Source: Deltaproteobacteria bacterium (GTDB lineage Bacteria > Desulfobacterota > Dissulfuribacteria > Dissulfuribacterales > QOAL01). From it: 7,600 nt of DNA. The stretch covers positions 1 to 7,600 of the forward strand of contig JALWJV010000047.1 in the NCBI GenBank assembly GCA_026996955.1, in the 5' to 3' direction. Under the pieces are notes generated by a model. That model was not told the origin of the DNA. It was given only the letters and a program-made list of their open reading frames with translations, and searched no databases. Below are positions 1-4,844 of this stretch, piece by piece; position 1 is the first letter of the stretch; every line of letters begins with the position of its first letter. A program made the position numbers and the translations under genes.

Positions 1-174
1 TATAACCATTCGATAGGGTCTTAAGACCATAACAAGACAGAAAAATAAACTAAAAGCGCATACGCCCATAATTTTTCTGAAATAACACTAAAGTCCGTTG
101 CTGACTTTTTACGAATCCATCAATATTGGAGCAGAACGCCCCGACCTTTATTAAAAAAATTTCTGACATCTTCC
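1..174. other. Gene-free leader upstream of uvrB
   Basis: No convincing gene lies here. The only overlapping open frame is antisense to the uvrB start. A perfect 12-base palindrome, GGTCTTAAGACC, sits at 17-28. The uvrB frame is open back to a TAA at 46-48, but it contains no ATG, GTG or TTG before 175. A weak promoter-like pair, TTGCTG at 98-103 and AATATT at 122-127 (18-base spacer), is the best sigma70-type candidate. I found no LexA-like palindrome, so SOS control of uvrB cannot be claimed from this sequence. Part of the stretch (21-60) resembles, in inverted orientation, the spacer after the hydrolase gene near 6435-6476. Confidence 0.5.
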
Positions 175-2178
175 ATGATTAACCGTCCATTCAGGCTTAA
201 TGCCCCTTTCAAACCTGCAGGAGACCAGCCCGCAGCCATTTCCGCCCTTGTTGAAGGCATAAGAAACGGCCTTGCCCACCAGGTACTGCTGGGAGTTACA
301 GGCTCAGGCAAGACCTTTACCATGGCAAATGTTATTGCAGAACTTCAGCGCCCTGCCCTGGTAATGGCGCCAAACAAGACACTTGCAGCCCAGCTGTTCG
401 GAGAATTCAAGGCGCTGTTCCCTGAAAACGCCGTTGAATACTTTGTGAGCTACTATGACTATTACCAGCCCGAGGCATATATCCCGGCCTCTGATACCTA
501 CATCGAAAAGGACTCATCCATAAATGACTTTATAGACCGGCTGCGCCACTCTGCCACCCACTCACTGCTTACCCGAAGGGATGTAATCATTGTGTCCAGT
601 GTATCATGCATTTATGGATTGGGCTCCCCTGAATCCTACGAGCAGATGCAGCTCTATCTGAGGCAGGGAGATGAACGGTCACGGGAGGACATTCTCTCCC
701 GGCTGGTTTCAATGCTGTATGAACGAAACGACGTTGATTTCCAGCGCGGCACTTTCAGGGTAAGAGGAGATATTGTTGAAATATTCCCTGCCTATGAAGA
801 AAAACAGGCAGTCCGGGTAGAACTCTTTGGAGATGAGATAGAGAACATATCCATAATTGATCCTCTGACGGGAAAGGTGCTTGCCCAGGTGACTGACGCA
901 ATAATATTTCCATCAAGTCACTATGTCACAAATGAAAGGACCCTTGAAAAGGCCATAATAGAGATAAAGCATGAACTTGATGAACGCCTTCTCTACTTTG
1001 AGGCTGAAAACCGCCTTGTTGAGGCCCAGAGACTTGAACAGCGCACCAACCTGGACATTGAAATGCTCCAGGAGCTTGGCTACTGCCACGGCATAGAAAA
1101 CTATGCCCGTCACCTTACCGGGCGGCCCCCAGGGGCACCGCCACCTGCCCTGCTGGACTACTTTCCTGAAGATTTTATCACATTCATAGATGAGAGCCAT
1201 ATTACAGTGCCGCAGATCGGGGGCATGTATGCAGGTGACAGGTCACGGAAAAAGACCCTGGTGGAATTTGGCTTCAGGCTCCCCTCTGCACTTGATAACA
1301 GGCCCCTTCGTTTTGACGAATTTCAAAAGGCAATTGGTCAGGCAATCTACATTTCGGCAACCCCCGGGCCCTGGGAGCTTGAAGCTGCCGGAGATGCCGT
1401 GGTCGAGCAGGTAATCCGCCCTACCGGACTTGTTGACCCGAAAATGGAGGTACGCCCTGCCACAACCCAGGTAGATGATTTGCTTGAAGAGATAAGAAAA
1501 AGGGCGGCACGAAACGAACGGGTGCTGGTCACCACCCTTACCAAACGCATGGCCGAGGATATTACGGACTTTTATGCCTCGGTTGGAGTCAGGGTAGAGT
1601 ACCTTCACTCTGACATCAAGACCGTGGAAAGAAGCCAGTTGATCCAGGGGCTAAGGCGTGGTGATTTTGATGTCCTTGTAGGCATTAACCTGCTGAGAGA
1701 AGGGCTTGACATGCCGGAGGTATCACTGGTGGCAGTGCTTGATGCAGACAAGGAGGGATTCCTGCGCTCTGAACGCTCCCTGATACAGACGGCTGGCAGG
1801 GCAGCCCGGAATGCCCGGGGTGTGGTAATACTCTATGCAGACACCATTACGGGCTCCATGAAAAGGGCAATGGCAGAGACTGAGCGCCGCAGGAAAAAAC
1901 AGCTGGAGTATAACAGAAGGCATGGCATCGTACCGACTACTGTTCGTAAGGGTGTTGAAGACAGGCTGACGTCAATCTATGACAGGGAACAGGACATTGC
2001 CGCTGTTGTGGCAGAGAGCCGTAAAGAGTACGGAAAGGGCGGGAAGCCCGCGGATATTCAGCAGGAGATTACACAACTTGAAAAGGAGATGAAGGCTGCG
2101 GCAGCAGCCCTTGAATTTGAGCGTGCAGCAGAACTCAGGGACAGGATAAGGGCGCTTCAAAACAAAACCGGAGAATAA
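175..2178 (+). CDS. uvrB: UvrABC excinuclease subunit B
   Basis: UvrB is the damage-verifying helicase-like subunit of nucleotide excision repair. It is loaded by UvrA and then recruits the nuclease UvrC in the cytoplasm. The 667-residue product is full length (E. coli UvrB is 673). Visible motifs are Walker A GVTGSGKT (40-47), the aromatic beta-hairpin that clamps DNA (YYDYYQPEAY, 93-102), Walker B/DEAD-like FIDESH (337-342), the ISATP motif (393-397), the C-terminal helicase motifs around GINLLREGLDMPEVSL (503-518) and QTAGRAARN (538-546), and a C-terminal UVR domain (about 627-662) that contacts UvrC. ATG 175 is the only usable start in the open frame and gives the family's usual N-terminus, although no good Shine-Dalgarno sequence precedes it. 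It faces the toxin-antitoxin operon with a 25-base gap. Confidence 0.99.
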   Translation: MINRPFRLNAPFKPAGDQPAAISALVEGIRNGLAHQVLLGVTGSGKTFTMANVIAELQRPALVMAPNKTLAAQLFGEFKALFPENAVEYFVSYYDYYQPEAYIPASDTYIEKDSSINDFIDRLRHSATHSLLTRRDVIIVSSVSCIYGLGSPESYEQMQLYLRQGDERSREDILSRLVSMLYERNDVDFQRGTFRVRGDIVEIFPAYEEKQAVRVELFGDEIENISIIDPLTGKVLAQVTDAIIFPSSHYVTNERTLEKAIIEIKHELDERLLYFEAENRLVEAQRLEQRTNLDIEMLQELGYCHGIENYARHLTGRPPGAPPPALLDYFPEDFITFIDESHITVPQIGGMYAGDRSRKKTLVEFGFRLPSALDNRPLRFDEFQKAIGQAIYISATPGPWELEAAGDAVVEQVIRPTGLVDPKMEVRPATTQVDDLLEEIRKRAARNERVLVTTLTKRMAEDITDFYASVGVRVEYLHSDIKTVERSQLIQGLRRGDFDVLVGINLLREGLDMPEVSLVAVLDADKEGFLRSERSLIQTAGRAARNARGVVILYADTITGSMKRAMAETERRRKKQLEYNRRHGIVPTTVRKGVEDRLTSIYDREQDIAAVVAESRKEYGKGGKPADIQQEITQLEKEMKAAAAALEFERAAELRDRIRALQNKTGE

Positions 2179-2184
2179 TCCGGT
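2158..2184 (-). terminator. Intrinsic terminator of the toxin-antitoxin operon, overlapping the uvrB end
   Basis: Read on the minus strand, 2184-2167 forms a 6-bp hairpin, ACCGGA / TCCGGT, with loop TTATTC. It is followed at once by the T-rich tract TTTTGTTTTG (2167-2158). It begins 20 bases after the toxin stop, as expected for a Rho-independent terminator. The same hairpin read on the plus strand has no T tract, and the uvrB stop codon TAA (2176-2178) lies in its loop. The terminator is thus shared sequence with uvrB codons. The stem is short, so strength is uncertain. Confidence 0.5.
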
Positions 2185-2203
2185 AGGACAATGAGTAGTC
2201 AGG

Positions 2204-2479
2204 TCATTTTAATTGTTTTTTGAGATCTCTATAGTAATTCTCATGTGGCCCAAGCATGATTAGCTCCAGATACTCCTCTGTGAATCTATAAGCCATGAGA
2301 TATAAAGCTGTTTTCACCTTGAATTTATGAACAAAAATGCCACTTAGGTCGCCTTTTTTCTCAACCCCTATCTCAGGGTTCCCAATGATCTTTTTTATTT
2401 CCCTATCCAGTACCCTTTTTTCCTGGCTGTTAAGCCTTTTTACCTTTTTTGCAAATAACCTGGACTGATAGACCTTCAT
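2204..2479 (-). CDS. RelE/ParE-superfamily toxin of a type II toxin-antitoxin system
   Basis: The 91-residue basic protein matches the RelE/ParE toxin pattern: an N-terminal basic helix pair (FAKKVKRLNSQEKRVLDREIKKI, about 9-32), a central beta-sheet (GIFVHKFKVKTALYLMAYRF, 47-66), and a C-terminal GPHENYYRDLKK (77-88) typical of the RelE branch. Such toxins either cut mRNA on the ribosome (RelE-like) or poison gyrase (ParE-like); the sequence alone does not settle which, though the HENYYRDLK tail favours the RelE-like group. The gene follows its antitoxin by 6 bases. Its ribosome site AAAGGTGG overlaps the antitoxin stop, has a very short spacer, and can be folded into a hairpin (2482-2497), suggesting translation coupled to the antitoxin. 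Composition is A/T-rich compared with uvrB, which suggests acquisition. Full length, no damage seen. Confidence 0.9.
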   Translation of the reverse strand: MKVYQSRLFAKKVKRLNSQEKRVLDREIKKIIGNPEIGVEKKGDLSGIFVHKFKVKTALYLMAYRFTEEYLELIMLGPHENYYRDLKKQLK

Positions 2480-2481
2480 CC

Positions 2482-2497
2482 ACCTTTACCCAAAGGT
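2482..2497 (-). promoter_or_regulatory. Hairpin covering the toxin Shine-Dalgarno sequence
   Basis: In the minus-strand mRNA ACCUUU-GGGU-AAAGGU is a perfect 6-bp stem with a 4-base loop. The 5' arm is the antitoxin codons Thr70-Phe71, and the antitoxin stop TAA (2488-2486) straddles the loop and the 3' arm. The 3' arm AAAGGU is the toxin ribosome-binding site, six bases or fewer before the toxin ATG at 2479. A ribosome finishing the antitoxin would open it. The pairing is read directly; the regulatory role is inferred. Confidence 0.5.
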
Positions 2498-2704
2498 ATA
2501 TTCGGTTTTATCTCCATCATCCAGCTCCTGAGTGCCGATAAGTATTTCCTTAATCAAATCATATGACAAATCTGGATTCTCCTCGGCACATTTGCCAATT
2601 CTAGCCCAGTGCTCAATCTGGCCTGTAATAGAACGATGATCCACTTTACTGTATTTTCTTGCCTCCTGAAGCAGATTTTCAGAAATGCGTACTGCTGTTG
2701 CCAT
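2486..2704 (-). CDS. ParD-like antitoxin of a type II toxin-antitoxin system
   Basis: The 72-residue protein fits the ParD-like antitoxin family. The N-terminus AVRISENLLQEARKYSKVDHRS (4-25) has the pattern of a ribbon-helix-helix DNA-binding fold. It is followed by the family signature GQIEHWARIGKCAEENPDLSYDLIKEIL (28-55). The acidic C-terminus (ELDDGDKTEY) is the part expected to wrap and neutralise the toxin encoded 6 bases downstream. As in other systems, the antitoxin dimer probably represses its own promoter. Start choice is firm: CCTCCT at 2711-2716 is a strong ribosome site (AGGAGG on the minus strand), with a 6-base spacer to ATG 2704. Antitoxin-first order and the better ribosome site agree with antitoxin excess. 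Confidence 0.9.
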   Translation of the reverse strand: MATAVRISENLLQEARKYSKVDHRSITGQIEHWARIGKCAEENPDLSYDLIKEILIGTQELDDGDKTEYTFG

Positions 2705-2710
2705 TTATAG

Positions 2711-2716
2711 CCTCCT
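2711..2716 (-). promoter_or_regulatory. Strong ribosome-binding site of the antitoxin
   Basis: AGGAGG on the minus strand, 6 bases before ATG 2704. It is much stronger than the hairpin-covered, closely spaced site of the toxin gene. Confidence 0.85.
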
Positions 2717-2760
2717 GAAATAAAAGAATTCCATCAACCAATCTTAAATATAATGCAACA

Positions 2761-2789
2761 ATTTTAATTCATTACATAGCAATTTGCAA
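2761..2789 (-). promoter_or_regulatory. Predicted sigma70-type promoter of the toxin-antitoxin operon
   Basis: On the minus strand TTGCAA (2789-2784, 4/6 to consensus) is followed after exactly 17 bases by TAAAAT (2766-2761, 5/6). Transcription would start near 2754, about 50 bases before the antitoxin ATG. The hexamer GTTGCA occurs twice, at 2790-2785 and 2759-2754, 31 bases apart (about three helical turns). One copy overlaps the -35 box and one the predicted start, a plausible arrangement for antitoxin operator half-sites. The 93-base gap after the gspE-like gene contains no clear terminator for it, so read-through into this operon is possible. Confidence 0.5.
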
Positions 2790-2797
2790 CTCACCAC

Positions 2798-4540
2798 TCA
2801 TGCAGTACACCTGATAACCTCCTCCAGGGTGGTGATCCCCTCAAACATCTTGCGGCATGCATCCTGTTGAAGTGTTGTCATGCCCTCCTTTATTGCCTGT
2901 GCCTTTATTTCATGATCAGGACTGGCCGAGTGTATCATCTTCTGAATGGTGCTGCTGATACCAAGCACCTCGTAAATACCAATCCTGCCCCAGTAGCCTG
3001 TCTTGCGGCACCGGGCACAACCAGCGCCCCTGATAAGCTGTACCATGTCTGAAGATGCACCACACCCAACGGCCCGCACCTCCTCTGCAGGCACTATAAC
3101 CGGAGTCTCGCACTCCCTGCAGACCATGCGAACCAGCCTCTGGGCAACAACCCCAAGCAGTGTTGATGAGATAAGGTATGGCTCAAGGCCAAGATCCAGG
3201 AGCCTGGTAACTGCACTTGCCGCATCATTGGTGTGAAGGGTTGAAAACACCAGGTGACCGGTCAGGGCTGCCTGTACGGCGTAGCGTGCGGTTTCCTCAT
3301 CACGAATCTCCCCGATCATCACGATATCAGGGTCCTGCCTCAGTATGTTTCTGAGGATTGATGCAAAGGTTACATCGATCTGGGGCTGCACGGCTATCTG
3401 ATTAAACTCCTCATAGACCATCTCTATGGGGTCTTCAATGGTTACTATATTCACCTCCGGGCTGCTGAGGTATCTGAGGGTTGAGTAGAGGGTGGTTGAC
3501 TTGCCGCTTCCTGTAGGGCCGGTCATGAGGATTATGCCGTATGTATGCTCAAGAAAACCGCGATAGCGTTCAAGGTCTGCCCTGGAAAAACCAAGCTCTT
3601 CAAGGTTGCTGAAAAGTATGTCAGCGCTCTGGAGACGGAGCACCATCTTTTCTCCAAAGGCCACAGGCACGGTGGAAACACGAACCTCTGCTTCCTGATC
3701 TTTCCATGAAATTTTGAGTCTGCCATCCTGGGGCCTTCGTTTCTCGGCTATATCAAGCCGAGACATGGCCTTGATCCTTGTGCATATTGCCTCGTGAACC
3801 ACCCTAGGAAGCCTGTGAACCAGGTGCATCACACCATCAATACGCAGGCGCACCTGTGACTCATTCCTCTTTGGTTCTATGTGGATGTCACTGGCCCTGT
3901 GCTCCATGGCGTAGAGGAACAGGTGATCCACTGCCTTGTTAATATGCTTGTCCGATGCCTCTCCCTTTGCATGTGAGGCAAGCTGAAAGAACTGCTCAAG
4001 ATTTGAAATATCTACAGACGGGGCGGTAAGCGTACTCTCTGCAGCGGTAATTGAGCGTTTGAAATCAAAAAACTCCCTGATAACCCGCTCTATATCCTTT
4101 CTGGGTGCCACATAGGAGATGAGCTCTTTCTTGCATACCCTCTTAAGATCATGTTCCAGTTCAGTGCTCAGCGGATAATAGCCGACTATCTCAAGTTTCC
4201 CGTCTTGCCACCCCACGGGAATCACAAGGCGCTTTCTGGCAAATGAAGCGGGAATGGTCTGGGTGACAACAGCCATGTCAAGCTGAACCGGATCAAGCCT
4301 TCGAAACTTCCACCCCTGATCCTCTGCCACCGCTTCTACAATATCTGCCTCCTCAATGACTCGTCCAGGCATACCCCTCTTTTCAAGCTTGAGAGAGTCC
4401 AGCCACTGCACCAGGTCCATGCCCTTGCGCCTGGCAATAATTGCCCGGGGTTTCAGGTCTTCTGCCTGGCGTTCAGTAATAAGCCTCCGCCTTGTAAGGA
4501 GGGAAAATATGTAATCCTTGTCAGAATAAAATTTACTCAT
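2798..4540 (-). CDS. GspE/PilB-family type II secretion or type IV pilus assembly ATPase
   Basis: This is a hexameric cytoplasmic ATPase that powers pseudopilus or pilus extension. The 580 residues hold a GspE N-terminal domain (about 60-160), a basic N2 region with RASDIHIEP (215-223), Walker A GPTGSGKST (341-349), the acidic Asp box VTIEDPIE (366-373), Walker B DPDIVMIGE (403-411), the His box HLVFSTLHTNDA (429-440), and a four-cysteine zinc-binding element, CREC (474-477) and CARC (508-511). The zinc cysteines and Asp box support the assembly type (GspE, PilB, MshE) over retraction ATPases. No other secretion or pilus gene is in the window, so GspE and PilB cannot be separated. The start ATG 4540 gives a sensible N-terminus but has no good ribosome site (upstream is AAAGAAATAAACCTGC). 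It is transcribed away from the hydrolase gene and toward the toxin-antitoxin operon. Confidence 0.95.
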   Translation of the reverse strand: MSKFYSDKDYIFSLLTRRRLITERQAEDLKPRAIIARRKGMDLVQWLDSLKLEKRGMPGRVIEEADIVEAVAEDQGWKFRRLDPVQLDMAVVTQTIPASFARKRLVIPVGWQDGKLEIVGYYPLSTELEHDLKRVCKKELISYVAPRKDIERVIREFFDFKRSITAAESTLTAPSVDISNLEQFFQLASHAKGEASDKHINKAVDHLFLYAMEHRASDIHIEPKRNESQVRLRIDGVMHLVHRLPRVVHEAICTRIKAMSRLDIAEKRRPQDGRLKISWKDQEAEVRVSTVPVAFGEKMVLRLQSADILFSNLEELGFSRADLERYRGFLEHTYGIILMTGPTGSGKSTTLYSTLRYLSSPEVNIVTIEDPIEMVYEEFNQIAVQPQIDVTFASILRNILRQDPDIVMIGEIRDEETARYAVQAALTGHLVFSTLHTNDAASAVTRLLDLGLEPYLISSTLLGVVAQRLVRMVCRECETPVIVPAEEVRAVGCGASSDMVQLIRGAGCARCRKTGYWGRIGIYEVLGISSTIQKMIHSASPDHEIKAQAIKEGMTTLQQDACRKMFEGITTLEEVIRCTA

Positions 4541-4608
4541 GCAGGTTTATTTCTTTGCAGTTGAAATAATTTAAGATAATATATCCATAGAAGATCATAT
4601 ATCTTATA
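4541..4608. other. A/T-rich divergent intergenic flank
   Basis: This is the gspE-proximal part of the 304-base divergent gap. It is very A/T-rich, with an imperfect inverted repeat (AAGAT at 4573-4577 and ATCTT at 4601-4605). TATATT on the minus strand (4583-4578) could be a -10 box for the ATPase gene, but no matching -35 box is seen. On the plus strand TTGAAA at 4561-4566 has no good -10 partner. Promoter content is therefore unresolved. Confidence 0.4.
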
Positions 4609-4816
4609 CCTGGATTGAGCGATTGTCGGATTTGCTGCAGATCCGCGAAAGAGGAATTCCCATAATAGTCAGCTATATGGGAATTCCTCTGACAAAGGAG
4701 ATGCGGTGAATCCGGCAATCCCGAAGGGTTTCAAAAGTTGAAGAGTATGATACATGTAACTCCTTTTAATATCGTATAAAACAATTTCTTCAAACTTTTG
4801 AAACGCTCAATTCAGG
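4609..4816 (+). ncRNA. Candidate structured RNA with a branched fold and possible pseudoknot
   Basis: All inverted repeats nest into one plus-strand RNA fold. P1 pairs 4609-4620 with 4805-4816. P2 pairs 4621-4632 with 4709-4720, extended inward by a short stem 4643-4647/4702-4706. P3 is the hairpin 4650-4690. P4 pairs 4728-4744 with 4787-4804 (one extra base). P5 pairs 4745-4752 with 4770-4777. P2 and P4 abut P1 without spacers, and between them CCCGAAGGG (4720-4728) may form a mini-hairpin. The mismatches in P1, P2 and P5 all become G-U pairs in this strand and A-C mismatches in the other. An unpaired AAAGGAG (4694-4700) matches CTCCTTT (4760-4766) in the P5 loop. It could be an independent small RNA, a leader of the hydrolase gene, or simply a folded mobile repeat. 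No convincing promoter for it was found. It does not match a class I recognise. Confidence 0.4.
4650..4690. repeat. Near-perfect 41-base hairpin (arm P3 of the element)
   Basis: AGAGGAATTCCCATA (4650-4664) and TATGGGAATTCCTCT (4676-4690) are perfect 15-base inverted copies. An alternative pairing keeps 14 bp, bulges A4664, adds ATAG/CTAT (4665-4668 with 4673-4676) and closes on the tetraloop TCAG (4669-4672). No T tract follows on either strand, so it is not a typical terminator. Confidence 0.85.
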
Positions 4817-4825
4817 TTATATCAT
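4798..4825 (+). promoter_or_regulatory. Predicted promoter of the hydrolase gene at the element's right edge
   Basis: TTGAAA (4798-4803, 5/6) and TATCAT (4820-4825, 5/6) are separated by 16 bases, in sigma70-like spacing. The -35 box is inside the P4 3' arm of the element, while the -10 box begins in the flanking TTATA copy. Predicted transcription would begin around 4830-4834, at or in the AGGAGG ribosome site, which makes the leader very short. The exact start is therefore doubtful; CATAAT at 4823-4828 is an overlapping -10 alternative with a longer spacer. Confidence 0.35.
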
Positions 4826-4830
4826 AATAC

Positions 4831-4836
4831 AGGAGG
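4831..4836 (+). promoter_or_regulatory. Ribosome-binding site that fixes the hydrolase start
   Basis: AGGAGG with an 8-base spacer to ATG 4845. The frame also has GTG at 4836, but that codon overlaps the ribosome site itself, so ATG 4845 is the real start. Confidence 0.85.
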
Positions 4837-4844
4837 TGGATACA

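Larger units (their letters stand above)
4604..4821. mobile_element. Candidate MITE-like palindromic element with flanking direct repeat
   Basis: The ends CCTGGATTGAGCG (4609-4621) and CGCTCAATTCAGG (4804-4816) are inverted copies differing at one of 13 positions. Directly outside both ends stands TTATA (4604-4608 and 4817-4821), which looks like a 5-base target duplication. The 208-base body has no coding capacity, as in a non-autonomous element. Ends beginning CC with a 4-5 base duplication recall IS1380-type elements, but I cannot name a parent and no transposase is present. Caution: the flank is A/T-rich and TTATA is nearly its own inverse, so the duplication could be chance. The internal structure is more elaborate than terminal repeats alone require; see the RNA entry for the same span. 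Confidence 0.45.

Noticed and set aside
1..174. LexA/SOS box upstream of uvrB
   Set aside because: No convincing LexA-type palindrome is present; GGTCTTAAGACC at 17-28 does not fit a known LexA site and is far from the start.
913..1608. Open frames of 95 and 121 codons antisense to uvrB
   Set aside because: Shadows of the uvrB reading frame with no recognisable motifs or ribosome sites.
4650..4690. The 41-base hairpin as a Rho-independent terminator
   Set aside because: Neither strand has a T tract after it, and it stands between divergent gene starts where a terminator is not needed.
4533..4718. 61-codon minus-strand frame running across the palindromic hairpin and into the ATPase start
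   Set aside because: It mostly translates the inverted repeats of the structured element, lacks a ribosome site, and shows no family-like sequence.
4609..4816. Retron ncRNA (inverted a1/a2 repeats enclosing hairpins)
   Set aside because: The closing repeats resemble that layout, but no reverse transcriptase gene is present on either side.
4836..4844. GTG 4836 as the hydrolase start
   Set aside because: The codon overlaps the AGGAGG ribosome site; ATG 4845 has the proper 8-base spacing and gives the family-like N-terminus MAEKIIICFDGT.
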